The notes: generated from the letters alone by a model not told the origin. A stretch of 64,000 bases of DNA from Adiantum capillus-veneris (GCA_014529385.2 CM043952.1:69321370-69385369), one strand, 5' to 3'; shown: positions 34,000 to 47,045, numbered from the stretch's first letter. Program-made: numbers and translations.

Positions 34000-34760
34000 T
34001 CACTAGTGACCGGGAACAAAGCCCATCGGCTCAGCCGCCCCATTGGTCTCACTGGTACTAGCCTCATTGGTCTCACTGGTACTGGTGCAGTTGTATTGCT
34101 ATGTGGCGGATAACTTGGCACAAACCTGGCCCTAGAAAAACTTCAACTACTCATAACTCGACATCGTGTACTGGTCTCACTCGTGCTCATCAGGAACGAA
34201 GCCCGTCAGCTTGGCCGTGCACTGGTGCCCGGGAACAAAGCCCGTCATCTCGGCTGCGTCCACTGGTCTTGCTGGTGCCCGGGAACAAAGCCCATCGACT
34301 CGGTCGTGCCTATTGGTCTCATAGGTGCCCGAGAACGAAGCCCATTGGTTCAACAACCCCAGTGTTCTTACTGGTGCTCGGGAACAAGCCCATCAACTAG
34401 GCCACGCCCAATAGTCTCATTGGTGGTCTCACTAGTATTGGCATAGCTATATTGCTATATTGGCGGCTAGCCCGCTGACACAAACCTGGCTCCGACAACA
34501 CTTCAAAATAACTTGACATCTTTGTACTTGTCTCACTAGTCTCACGGTGCCTGGGAACAAAGCCCATCAGCTTGATCGTGCCCATTGGTCTCACTGGTGC
34601 CCAAGAACAAAGCCATTGGCTCGGCCGCCCCAGTGGTCTCAGTGGTGCCCGGGAACAAAGCCCATTGGCTTGGCTGCCCCACTGGTCTCACTGGTGCTCG
34701 GGAACAAAGCCCATCGGCTCGGCCTCCCAACTGGTCTCACTAGTACTGGCGTAGCTAGTA
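34000..34760 (+). repeat. GC-rich minisatellite with higher-order pattern
   Basis: Units of about 50-60 bp share GGTGCCCGGGAACAAAGCCC followed by ATCGGCTCGGCCG-like bases and CCACTGGTCTCACT. Blocks of units (34010-34060, 34165-34430, 34530-34740) are separated by a spacer with CTATATTG, GGCACAAACCTGG and AACTCGACATC. This spacer recurs at about 34080-34165 and 34440-34530 and begins again at about 34745. So a higher-order unit of roughly 360 bp is repeated at least twice. Proline/serine-rich frames across it are artefacts. Confidence 0.8.
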
Positions 34761-34919
34761 CTCGTAATACTGGTACTGGTATAACAAGTAACACTGTCCA
34801 TAAGTTTGTCAAAACCTCAAATTTGTATGCAGATTTGCATCTTTCACCTTGTGCCCGCAAAGCGGAAGAACACCGCGCTCTTTACCGACTATGCAACTGT
34901 AGGAGGAGTGGTGTACTGT

Positions 34920-35540
34920 AGTAGCCAATGCCATGTAAACGGTGTGAGATGTTATAATTGGGTTGCAGAGGGTGGTTGCCATGTTGGAGAAGTTAGTTGC
35001 AACGATCAACTTCCTGGGGGCAATGAGGGAGCTATTGGAAGCTGTGAATGACATTCACGAGGCGACACCCGAGGTAGCACCCCGCAATGTCAGATGTTGT
35101 AATTGGGTTGTAGATGGTGGTGTCCACCTTGGAGAAGTTGGTTGTAACGATCGACTTCCTGGTGGCAATGAGGGAGCTACTGGAAGCTGTAAGTAACATT
35201 CACCAGACGATGCCAGAGGTAGCACCTCACATATCAGATCTTCCATCAAAAACAGAGTGGGCGATTTCTGAGAATGAGGTGGAGGTGGTGGCGTTGGAGA
35301 TGCTGGAGCAGGTGTCGGAGATGGAAGACCAAGTGCAATCACATAGAGGCACTAGAACATAGTGACTTTGGTTACCACAGAAGTGGAGTTGTAGCACGAC
35401 ATCAAGGTGCATGGCATGCTGTAAGAGATAGCCAACTATCAGACCCAACACATGGAGGCTATCCAGTTGGTAGACTCCACAACTATCAAGGTGACAAAGC
35501 TAGACATGAGGATGACATGAATGCTATTGGGGCTCTTGGA
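34920..35540 (+). pseudogene. Degenerate coding-like repeat of unknown family, copy 1
   Basis: A segment of about 150 bp is tandemly repeated (about 34940-35085 and 35087-35225). It encodes LEKLVATINFLGAMRELLEA in the first and a close variant in the second. A helical, acidic stretch follows (EVVALEMLEQVSEMEDQVQ at about 35280-35336). Further right the DNA matches 36710-37110 and 42180-42600. The composition suggests a coiled-coil protein. I do not recognise it. Confidence 0.45.
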
Positions 35541-35806
35541 ATTTCTGTTATTGCAAAATGCAGTGCTCCACTATCAATACCTTGCTGCCCAGCACCATCT
35601 CCATGGAGAGCTCTAGCAACATCATCATGTTCTCTGTGTGGACGCTTCTGCTACTACTGCACCCCATAGTTTTCATTGGCCTGGCCAACCTTGGCATTGC
35701 TACAGATCGTAAGGTCACATATTTGGTGAAGGGAGACCCAGTGACACTGTTGCTGGATGGTGAAGATAGAGACATGGCCATCGATATTTTGGGAATTTTT
35801 TGCATA

Positions 35807-37266
<1,460 letters not shown>

Positions 37267-37297
37267 TTTATTATCGTCCTCGGAGGTCAAATATGAC

Positions 37298-40200
37298 CTA
37301 TGGGACCAAAGTTACATGTGATGTAGTATGTGTACGGCTGATGAGTGACTCTCGATGCTCCAAAATTGTAGTGATGAGAGTCGCAATGGAGAGCCCACAC
37401 TTTGGCTGGGAGAGGAAAGTGTGTAGGTCTAAGTTATGGTTGAAAATGTGAGAGAAGCAAGTTCGGATGTGATCAAAAGCTGAGCACTCTAGTAGTGTGT
37501 GGTACTCAGACTCTCGAACTTGCAGTGAGCATAATGTGCACAATCGATTTGACTCTTCTCCATTTCCCCAACGCCCTATCTCGCATCGAAGGAAATGGGA
37601 GCTAAGCCGAATTGCTGCGATAGTGCGTATCGCAGACAAGGGAAGAGGCTCAAGCATGTAAGTGTGAGTACGGTTTCCTCTCTCAGTGAAGAAGATGGTT
37701 TTGTAGTTGGGGGCAATATAGTGAAGAAGATGGTTCTGTAGTTGGGGGCAATATAGGTGGTGTAATGTATGAAGCGTTACCCACCGGATTTCTCCCAAGC
37801 CGTAATACATTGGCGTTGTAGAAAAGCTTCATTCACTTGAGAGTCAATTGAAGCATCATGTAGCAAGTGTAATGCATCCCATCTCCCAAACCACTTCTTT
37901 ATGTCTTGCATCCATCCAGTGCTCAAGATCTTGCTTTTATGCGTCTTTTGAACTTTTTTGCTTGCTTCCCATGCAATTGTAGGAAGTCGATGTGAGGGGT
38001 TTTGACGCATCTTTATCATGTACTCCACAACCCTCTCCATGCCCATAACCTCAATTGGAAGAGATCCCGACTCAAGAAGTAGGAGCATATATGGTGTTTG
38101 TGTCTTAACTTGGAGAAAGTTTGTAAGAAAACGCTTTTGGACATTCTCAAACTCTTTCCAAGTAGACTTGTAGATGCTCCCACCCCACACTTCAACTCCA
38201 TAAAGAAGAACCGGTGTCACCAATGCATCAAAAAGATACTTCTTGAGAACCCAACACTTGATGTTTCCCGCATTACACATGTTCTCAAATGCATAATATG
38301 CTCTCTTTCCCGCTTGCAAACGACGCATAGCACATTCATGCCACTTGTGATTGGATGGAACCTCAAGGCCAAGGTACTTAAAGCTCTCAACAACTTCAAG
38401 TGTCTCGTTGTTGTACACAATGCATGGCTTCTCCTTATGGTTGGTTTTCACAAGCATAACCTTTGTTTTGGATTCATTTACAATCAGCCCACTATGCAAA
38501 CAAAAGTTCTCAAGGACAACCATAAGCTTTTGTGCATCTTCTAAAGTGTGTGCTAGAAGCACTACATCATCCGCATACAACAAAAGCATGATTACCACAT
38601 TGCAAATAGTGACCTCTTCAATGCCTTCTTCTTGCATAAAGTCAAGTACCATTTGTTCCAATTGATCGATGCATAGACCAAAGAGAGTTGGTGACAATGG
38701 ACATCCTTGTTTAACCCTAATAGTGCTTACAAAAATTTCTGAAATTTCTCTTCCCATGCGCAATTGACAAATCACCTTCTCATAGATTCGAGAAACCGCA
38801 AGCATTAACTCACTTGGCACTTGGAGTTCTTCCATCCTTCTCCACAAATTGTTACGTGGAATCATATCAAAGGCTTTCTTAAAGTCCACAAAACAACAAT
38901 ACAATCGCTTGCCTTTCAACCGACTTTCCTCCATGAGAACACGAAGAGTGACAAGATGATCAATGGTGCTATGGCATCGACGAAAACCCGCTTGTCCCTT
39001 TGCACGCTTGTCATTCTCTTCAGCCCAATCACTCAATTTCATCTCCATTATGCACCCAAATAACTTTGCCATAAGAGACCCAATCATTATAGTCCGGTAG
39101 TTGCTTACATTCTTTACATCCCCTCCTTTATGCAAAGGCTTAACCCAATTAGTACTCCAATCATAAGGCATACCATGTTGAAGTGCAAGGTTGAACATAT
39201 CACACATCCACTCATGGGTAAAATCTCCCGTCCATTTGATCATCTCCGGCTTGATACCTTGAAGATCTCCCGCTTTGCGAGTGGCCAACTTTTCAAGCCC
39301 ACCGCATACATCCTCAATAGTAAAAAAAGACGGCATACATGGGAGTGAACCATAAAATGGCATTTTTTCAGTATTTTCTTGCTCATATAATTGCCTACAA
39401 TGTGTGTACATATCCACTAGACTCAAGTTACCAAAATTCTCAACCCGCTTGCCTCTCAAGTTTCTCCAAAATCTTCCACATGCATGTGCCTTTTCTTGGA
39501 CTTGAAATTCTTGTTGCTTTACTTCCCATCTTCTTCTCTTCTTTTGAATCAATGCCTTGTATGTATGCAAATGACTTTGATAGTTGTCTTTGTCCATAGT
39601 TGCATCAAGCTTTATCAAGGACTTTCGAGCATCTTGACATTCTTTATCAAACCACCTTTTGCGTGATCTATCTTTGTTGATACCATGGAGATGCTTTATG
39701 GCAAATCATTCTTCCGCACAAGAACAAATAGCTTTCTTGAAAGCTTCCCATTTAGTTTCCAATGGTGCGTCACATTGAAGCTTTGTCATCCATAATTTTT
39801 GCTCAACCATTTCAATGTACATTGGTGCCCGTTTGAAATCCATACATAGTGATAACTTCTCTTTCCTTTGGCTGAGATTATCATGCTTAGTTGCTTCTCC
39901 ACATGAAAGGTCAATACATAAGGTGCGATGGTCGGATTCCGGGGTCCATTGACCAAACATAAAACTCTTTATGCGATACATGATGGCTTCAGAGAGTAGC
40001 ATATAGTCAATCACACTATCCCCATTATGTCTTCTACATGTAAATCCATTGGTTCCACTCCACAAAGATACACCATTGGCAATGAGCATACCCGTGCTAT
40101 TACACATGTGTAAAAGTAACTTTCCATAGTGATCCGGCTCTTTCTCATCCATTGAAGTACGATCATACAAGTGAACTTCCTCCAACTCCCTTGAAATGTA

Positions 40201-40725
40201 TGGCATATCAAATTGTTGAGTATCATGTTGCAATGTTTTTGTGCGAGCATTCACATCCCCAAATACAATAACATCACCTTCACCTTTGAAATAAGCAATG
40301 TCCTCTTCCAAATCAGAAAATGGTTGATCTCTATCCATGCAAGCATAAAAGGGAGAATCATGATGAGGAATGTAGCAACCGGCTACAAAAATGGGTGCTC
40401 TTTTTGGTGTCATAATTTTCAGCCATACATAACGTTTGTACTTGTCATCTTTCACAATTGATACAAAATCTTCCAATCCTTTCTTAACCATACATGCTAA
40501 CCCTCCTTGTTCTCTTCGTTTCTTGAGATTCTTTGACCACATCAATGAATGTACATTGTAATCCTCCAAGCCGTTAATCCTTTGTGTATCATGCTCCCAA
40601 GTTTCAACAAGAAGTACAACATCGGCTTTGCTTGTTAGTTCATCAATGCCAACCCCCGCATTCCATGGGTATCCATTACAATTCCAAAAGCATATTTTCA
40701 ATTGTAACTCGGTCTCATAGGTCAC
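37298..40725 (-). pseudogene. LINE ORF2 (endonuclease-RT), copy 1, two lesions
   Basis: An exonuclease-endonuclease-phosphatase (APE-type) domain opens it: CFWNCNGYPW at the start, VFGDVNARTKT, then the SDHRTLCIDL end. The frame stops at 39706-39708 (TGA where copy 2 has Cys) and continues in phase from 39705. RT motifs: LYCCFVDFKKAFDMIPR, VKQGCPLSPTLFGL, and YADD at 38566-38577. The frame then shifts because a 35-bp segment is tandemly duplicated (37688-37722 and 37723-37757). The C-terminal part continues from 37777 downwards in another phase and includes CTLCSLQVRESEYHTLLEC, a CX2CX9HX4C zinc motif. There is no ATG near the start: the first codon after the ORF1 stop that could serve is a GTG, and the first in-frame Met comes only at residue 62, inside the endonuclease. 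Confidence 0.9.
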
Positions 40726-40731
40726 GCATCC

Positions 40732-41682
40732 CTATTTGCTTGAGAGACTTGCCTCCTCCTTGGGCACATTTTCTTCATGAGAGATTTCCTTGTTTTTATT
40801 ATTCTTTTCCTCATATGCCTTGCGACGCATATTTTGTTGCTTAATAGTGCGATCTTCACATACAAAACATTTTGTATGCCTCAAATAGATCCAACTATTA
40901 TCAAGGATAATCTTTCGCTTGGTCTCATCCGGCATGGTGCATACAATTGTCCGTTCTACCGAGCGAGGAGCTCTTTGCTTCCCCACTCTATGTGCTCCAT
41001 AGACCATAACTCCGGACATGCCAAAGTGGGTTTTGAAGAAATATTCAATAAGAATGGCAAGAGAAGGAGGTGTCTCTAACTTCTCTTCGGGAATTCCACG
41101 AATAACAATGTTCTTGGAACGTCGCTCCCGTTCCTTCAACTCCTCCACATCTACATTCTCAACATTCTTTGTTTGAACCATAGCTTGCACAAGTGAGGAA
41201 TTAGAAACCACATTGCTACCACATACATCAGCCCAAGACTTGTTTGTGCATACATTTTTCATGTTGCATACATCCCGGCTCATAGTGTCAAATTTCTCCT
41301 CTTTCAATACATGGTCATGCTCCACTTTGCTCATCCGCTCTTTCAAAGCATTCAAGTCCACAAGAGAGCGTTTACATTCCTTGACTTCCTCTTCAAGTTG
41401 CATCAAACGTGTTGTTTGCATCTCAAGTGTCCTCTTGAGATTCTCATTCTCAACCACAAGTACCCTTAGTGTGCCATTCTCCATTGCAAGTGCTCGTAAG
41501 TCTTCGCCTTGTTTGTTTACGGTCTCTTGCAATGATACCAAGTACGCCATGATCATGGTTTCCGATGTCGTTGGTTGGGTGGTTGTGTTGCTATCTCCAT
41601 ACTTAGGAGATTTTGGATCATTTTCCACAATGATTGTGGACCTTGTTGAAGAAGAAGAACCCTTGCGAGTGCCGGAAGACAT
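40732..41682 (-). CDS. LINE ORF1 protein with coiled coil, copy 1
   Basis: The 316 residues have a Ser/Thr-rich start. A long coiled coil follows (about 45-130; leucine-spaced NENLKRTLEMQTTRLMQLEE). Then comes a globular part with RSKNIVIRGIPEE and VYGAHRVGK, followed by RTIVCTMPDETKRKIILDNS (about 190-285). This order resembles L1-type ORF1p, a trimeric RNA chaperone with a coiled coil and an RRM-like domain, and not the CCHC-knuckle type common in plant L1s. It ends at TAG (40732-40734), in the same frame as ORF2. Copy 2 differs by one residue (Ser to Pro at about residue 25). Confidence 0.85.
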   Translation of the reverse strand: MSSGTRKGSSSSTRSTIIVENDPKSPKYGDSNTTTQPTTSETMIMAYLVSLQETVNKQGEDLRALAMENGTLRVLVVENENLKRTLEMQTTRLMQLEEEVKECKRSLVDLNALKERMSKVEHDHVLKEEKFDTMSRDVCNMKNVCTNKSWADVCGSNVVSNSSLVQAMVQTKNVENVDVEELKERERRSKNIVIRGIPEEKLETPPSLAILIEYFFKTHFGMSGVMVYGAHRVGKQRAPRSVERTIVCTMPDETKRKIILDNSWIYLRHTKCFVCEDRTIKQQNMRRKAYEEKNNKNKEISHEENVPKEEASLSSK

Positions 41683-41907
41683 TGTATGTAAAATAGGAGA
41701 TGAGAATCAATTTTGTTGAACCTGTTCACTTCGGAAATGTTGCTACAGAAATGCCATCCATAACTCTGAAAATTTCTGTCTTTACATCGATGCGTAGAGG
41801 ACTTCGTGCTCTTCGATTGAGGCTATAGATCACCCAAATCGGAGTTCGGATGAAGAAGTTATGATCAAAAGAGTGGACTGCTGTCTACTAGGTCAAAAAA
41901 CGGCTGC

Positions 41908-41910
<3 letters not shown>

Positions 41911-41976
<66 letters not shown>
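41911..41976. repeat. (GA)33 array at LINE copy 1 5' end
   Basis: A perfect GA run lies between the LINE 5' end and TCTCCCTCGTGCG. The latter has a counterpart after the (GA)n at 36463 where no LINE is present. Confidence 0.97.
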
Positions 41977-41979
<3 letters not shown>

Positions 41980-42101
41980 CCCTCGTGCGTGTGCTTTTGA
42001 CACACCAAATGGGCCTATCTTTTTGCTCGCTTGAGCTGGCACGCGTGTGCTTTTGACACACAACCTAGTCCTATCTTTCTAGCTCGCTTGAGTTGGCACA
42101 T

Positions 42102-42155
<54 letters not shown>

Positions 42156-42635
42156 CCTATAAACTGGCTGGAAAAATACATTTTCCTTGACCGAGGTAGC
42201 GTCCCACATGTCAGATCTTCCATTAGAGGTAGAGTGGGCGATTTTTCTGAACGAGGTGGACTCGGTGATGGCGGTGGATATGATGGAGTAGGTTTCAAAG
42301 AAGGAAGACCAAGTACAATGACATAACGGTGCTAGGAACATAGCAACTCTGGAAACCAGAGAAGTGGACTTGCAGCAGGCCATCAAGGTACATGACATGT
42401 GGTAGGAGATAGCCCACTATCATGCCCAGTGCTTGGAGGCAATCAAGTTGGTAGACCTCCGCAACTACCAAGAAGTGGTGACAAAGCTGGGCATGAGGAC
42501 AACAGAAATGCCGTTTGGGCTCTTGGAAATTCTATCGATGCCTAAGCTAAGAAATCCACATAGCACCATACTGCCAAAGGCGATGACGTTGAGAATGTGA
42601 ATAAGTTGTTTTACATTGTCTCCTTAAGTTCCATT

Positions 42636-42638
<3 letters not shown>
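41977..42638 (+). repeat. Duplicated flank, copy 3 of the coding-like repeat
   Basis: It aligns with 36464-37145 throughout, including an internal (CT)n at 42104-42152, with roughly one difference per ten bases. Decayed frames contain NYQEVVTKLGMRTTEMPFGLL-like residues. It runs into the (GA)n array holding LINE copy 2. Confidence 0.65.
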
Positions 42639-42728
<90 letters not shown>

Positions 42729-42737
42729 TAGATAGAT
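42639..42737. repeat. (GA)n array with three GATA units at LINE copy 2 3' end
   Basis: GA run 42639-42724 followed by GATAGATAGAT and the LINE 3' UTR. There are fewer GATA units than in copy 1. Confidence 0.95.
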
Positions 42738-42768
42738 TTTATTATCGTCCTCGGAGGTCAAATATGAC

Positions 42769-45700
42769 CTATGGGACCAAAGTTACATGTGATATAGTAT
42801 GTGTATGGCTGATGAGTGACTCTCGATGCTCCAAAATTGTAGTGATGAGAGTCGCAATGGAGAGCCCACACTTTGGCTGGGAGAGGAAAGTGTGTAGGTC
42901 TAAGTTATGGCTGAAAATGTGAGAGAAGCAAGTTCGGATGTGATCAAAAGCAGAGCACTCTAGTAGTGTGTGGTACTCAGACTCTCGAACTTGCAGTGAG
43001 CATAATGTGCACAATCGATTTGACTCTTCTCCATTGCCCCAACGCCCTATCTCGCATCGAAGGAAATGGGAGCTAAGCCGAATTGCTGCGATAGTGCGTA
43101 TCGCGGACAAGGGAATAGGCTCAAGCATGTAAGTGTGAGTACGGTTTCCTCTCTCAGCGAAGAACATGGTTTTGTAGTTGGGGGCAATATAGGTGGTGTA
43201 ATGTATGAAGCGTGACCCACCGGATTTCTCCCAAGCCGTAATACATTGGCGTTGTAGAAAAGCTTCATTCACTTGAGAGTCAATTGAAGCATCATGTAGC
43301 AAGTGTAATGCATCCCATCTCCCAAACCACTTCTTTATGTCTTGCATCCATCCCGTGCTTAAGATCTTGCTTTTATGCGTCTTTTGAACTTTTTTTCTTG
43401 CTTCCCATGCAATTGTAGAAAGTCGATGTGAGGGGTTTTGACGCATCTTTATCATGTACTCCACAACCCTCTCCATGCCCATAACCTCAATTGGAAGAGA
43501 TCCCGACTCAAGAAGTAGGAGCATATATGGTGTTTGTGTCTTAACTTGGAGAAAGTTTGTAAGAAAACGCTTTTGGACATTCTCAAACTCTTTCCAAGTA
43601 GACTTTGAGATGCTTCCACCCCACACTTCAACTCCATAAAGAAGATCCGGTGTCACCAATGCATCAAAAAGATACTTCTTGAGAACCCAACACTTGATGT
43701 TTCCCGCATTACACATGTTCTCAAATGCATAAAATGCTCTCTTTCCCGCTTCCAAACGACAATGGACATCCTTGTTTAACCCCAATAGTGCTTACAAAAT
43801 TTTTTGAAATTTCTCTTCCCATGCGCAATTGACAAATGACCTTCTCATAGATTCGAGAAACCGCAAGCATAAACTCCCTTGGCACTTGGAGTTCTTCCAT
43901 CCTTCTCCACAAATTGTTACGTGGAATCATATCAAAGGCTTTCTTAAAGTCCACAAAACAACAATACAATCGCTTGCCTTTCAACCGACTTTCCTCCATG
44001 AGAACACGAAGAGTGACAAGATGATCAATGGTGCTATGGCATCGACGAAAACCCGCTTGTCCCTTTGCACGCTTGTCATTCTCTTCAGCCCAATCACTCA
44101 ATTTCATCTCCATTATGCACCCAAATAACTTTGCCATAAGAGACCCAATCATTATAGTCCGGTAGTTGCTTACATTCTTTACATCCCCTCCTTTATGCAA
44201 AGGCTTAACCTAATTAGTACTCCAATCATAAGGCATACCATGTTGAAGTGCAAGGTTGAACATATCACACATCCGCTCATGGGTAAAATCTCCCGTCCAT
44301 TTGATCATCTCCGGCTTGATACCTTGAAGATCTCCCGCTTTGCGAGTGGCCAACTTTTCAAGCCCACCGCATACATCCTCAATAGTAAAAAAAGACGGCA
44401 TACATGGGAGTGAACCATAAAATGGCATTTTTTCAGTATTTTCTTGCTCATATAATTGCCTACAATGTGTGTACATATCCACTAGACTCAAGTTACCAAA
44501 ATTCTCAATCCGCTTGCCTCTCAAGTTTCTCCAAAATCTTCCACATGCATGTGCCTTTTCTTGGACTTGAAATTCTTGTTGCTTTACTTCCCATCTTCTT
44601 CTCTTCTTTTGAATCAATGCCTTGTATGTATGCAAATGACTTTGATAGTTGTCTTTGTCCATAGTTGCATCAAGCTTTATCAAGGACTTTCGAGCATCTT
44701 GACATTCTTTATCAAACCACCTTTTGTGTGATCTATCTTTGTTGATACCATGGAGATGCTTTATGGCAAAGCATTCTTCCGCACAAGAACAAATAGCTTT
44801 CTTGAAAGCTTCCCATTTAGTTTCCAATGGTGCGTCACATTGAAGCTTTGTCATCCATAATTTTTGCTCAACCATTTCAATGTACATTGGTGCCCATTTG
44901 AAATCCATACATAGTGATAACTTCTCTTTCCTTTGGCTGATATTATCATGCTTAGTTGCTTCTCCACATGAAAGGTCAATACATAAGGTGCGATGGTCGG
45001 ATTCCGGGGTCCATTGACCAAACATAAAACTCTTTATGCGATACATGATGGCTTCAGAGAGTAGCATATAGTCAATCACACTATCCCCATTATGTCTTCT
45101 ATATGTAAATCCATTGGTTCCACTCCACAAAGATACACCATTGGCAATGAGCATACCCGTGCTATTACACATGTGTAAAAGTAACTTTCCATAGTGATCC
45201 GGCTCTTTCTCATCCATTGAAGTACGATCATACAAGTGAACTTCCTCCAACTCCCTTGAAATGTATGGCATATCAAATTGTTGAGTATCATGTTGCAATG
45301 TTTTTGTGCGAGCATTCATATCCCCAAATACAATAACATCACCTTCACCTTTGAAATAAGCAATGTCCTCTTCCAAATCAGAAAATGGTTGATCTCTATC
45401 CATGCAAGCATAAAAGGGAGAATCATGATGAGGAATGTAGCAACCGGCTACAAAAATGGGTGCTCTTTTTGGTGTCATAATTTTCAGCCATACATAACGT
45501 TTGTACTTGTCATCTTTCACAATTGATACAAAATCTTCCAATCCTTTCTTAACCATACATGCTAACCCTCCTTGTCCTCTTCGTTGCTTGAGATTCTTTG
45601 ACCACATCAATGAATGTACATTGTAATCCTCCAAGCCGTTAATCCTTTGTGTATCATGCTCCCAAGTTTCAACAAGAAGTACAACATCGGCTTTGCTTGT

Positions 45701-45790
45701 TAGTTCATCAATGCCAACCCCCGCATTCCATGGGTATCCATTACAATTCCAAAAGCATATTTTCAATTGTAACTCGGTCTCATAGGTCAC
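42769..45790 (-). pseudogene. LINE ORF2, copy 2, RT core deleted
   Basis: The endonuclease and early RT are open from the GTG at 45790 to 44210. A TAG near 44210 (codon Trp in copy 1) then interrupts, and the frame continues to 43721. At 43760/43761 the sequence jumps: bases equivalent to 38325-38695 of copy 1 are missing, with GAC shared at both edges. The deletion removes the YADD catalytic box and shifts the frame. The C-terminal part (42769-43785) is intact and contains the CX2CX9HX4C zinc motif. Confidence 0.88.
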
Positions 45791-45796
45791 GCATCC

Positions 45797-46747
45797 CTAT
45801 TTGCTTGAGAGACTTGCCTCCTCCTTGGGCACATTTTCTTCATGAGAGATTTCCTTGTTTTTATTATTCTTTTCCTCATATGCCTTGCGACGCATATTTT
45901 GTTGCTTAATAGTGCGATCTTCACATACAAAACATTTTGTATGCCTCAAATAGATCCAACTATTATCAAGGATAATCTTTCGCTTGGTCTCATCCGGCAT
46001 GGTGCATACAATTGTCCGTTCTACCGAGCGAGGAGCTCTTTGCTTCCCCACTCTATGTGCTCCATAGACCATAACTCCGGACATGCCAAAGTGGGTTTTG
46101 AAGAAATATTCAATAAGAATGGCAAGAGAAGGAGGTGTCTCTAACTTCTCTTCGGGAATTCCACGAATAACAATGTTCTTGGAACGTCGCTCCCGTTCCT
46201 TCAACTCCTCCACATCTACATTCTCAACATTCTTTGTTTGAACCATAGCTTGCACAAGTGAGGAATTAGAAACCACATTGCTACCACATACATCAGCCCA
46301 AGACTTGTTTGTGCATACATTTTTCATGTTGCATACATCCCGGCTCATAGTGTCAAATTTCTCCTCTTTCAATACATGGTCATGCTCCACTTTGCTCATC
46401 CGCTCTTTCAAAGCATTCAAGTCCACAAGAGAGCGTTTACATTCCTTGACTTCCTCTTCAAGTTGCATCAAACGTGTTGTTTGCATCTCAAGTGTCCTCT
46501 TGAGATTCTCATTCTCAACCACAAGTACCCTTAGTGTGCCATTCTCCATTGCAAGTGCTCGTAAGTCTTCGCCTTGTTTGTTTACGGTCTCTTGCAATGA
46601 TACCAAGTACGCCATGATCATGGTTTCCGATGTCGTTGGTTGGGTGGTTGTGTTGCTATCTCCATACTTAGGAGGTTTTGGATCATTTTCCACAATGATT
46701 GTGGACCTTGTTGAAGAAGAAGAACCCTTGCGAGTGCCGGAAGACAT
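45797..46747 (-). CDS. LINE ORF1 protein with coiled coil, copy 2
   Basis: Intact, 316 residues, one residue different from copy 1. The TAG stop and the bases after it, leading into ORF2, are the same as in copy 1. The 5' UTR (46748-46975) shows about six differences from copy 1 in 228 bases, far more than this ORF. Confidence 0.85.
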   Translation of the reverse strand: MSSGTRKGSSSSTRSTIIVENDPKPPKYGDSNTTTQPTTSETMIMAYLVSLQETVNKQGEDLRALAMENGTLRVLVVENENLKRTLEMQTTRLMQLEEEVKECKRSLVDLNALKERMSKVEHDHVLKEEKFDTMSRDVCNMKNVCTNKSWADVCGSNVVSNSSLVQAMVQTKNVENVDVEELKERERRSKNIVIRGIPEEKLETPPSLAILIEYFFKTHFGMSGVMVYGAHRVGKQRAPRSVERTIVCTMPDETKRKIILDNSWIYLRHTKCFVCEDRTIKQQNMRRKAYEEKNNKNKEISHEENVPKEEASLSSK

Positions 46748-46972
46748 TGTATGTAAAATAGGAGATGAGAATCAATTTTGTTGAACCTGTTCACTTCGGA
46801 AATGCTGCTACAGAAACGCCTTCCATAACTCTGAAAATTTCTGTCTTTACATCAATGCGTAGAGGACTTCGTGCTCTTCGATTGAGGCTATAGATCACCC
46901 AAATCGGAGTTCGGATGAAGAAGTTATGATCAAAAGAGTGGACTGCTGTCTACTAGGTCAAAAGACGGCTGC

Positions 46973-46975
<3 letters not shown>

Positions 46976-47042
<67 letters not shown>
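46976..47042. repeat. (GA)n array at LINE copy 2 5' end
   Basis: Perfect GA run next to the LINE 5' end, followed by TGTAGAGAGAGAC. The flank to 47296 shows TCTCCCTCACATGCAC, which loosely resembles the TCTCCCTCGTGCG after the array of copy 1. No gene lies in 47043-47296. Confidence 0.95.

Positions 47043-47045
<3 letters not shown>

Larger units (their letters stand above)
42723..46975 (-). mobile_element. LINE copy 2, internal deletion, minus strand
   Basis: The copy is 4253 bp with the same 5' start and 3' tail type as copy 1 and about 1-2% different from it by eye. It lies between two (GA)n arrays. It lacks 371 bp of RT, but it does not have the stop or the 35-bp duplication of copy 1. 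Confidence 0.9.

Noticed and set aside
34000-34760. CRISPR-like array from regularly spaced GC-rich repeats
   Set aside because: Units are adjacent, variable and without unique spacers; a minisatellite in a eukaryotic context.
38098-41719. Plus-strand frames (148-168 codons) opposite the LINE ORFs
   Set aside because: Antisense shadows repeated identically in copy 2; no independent domain.
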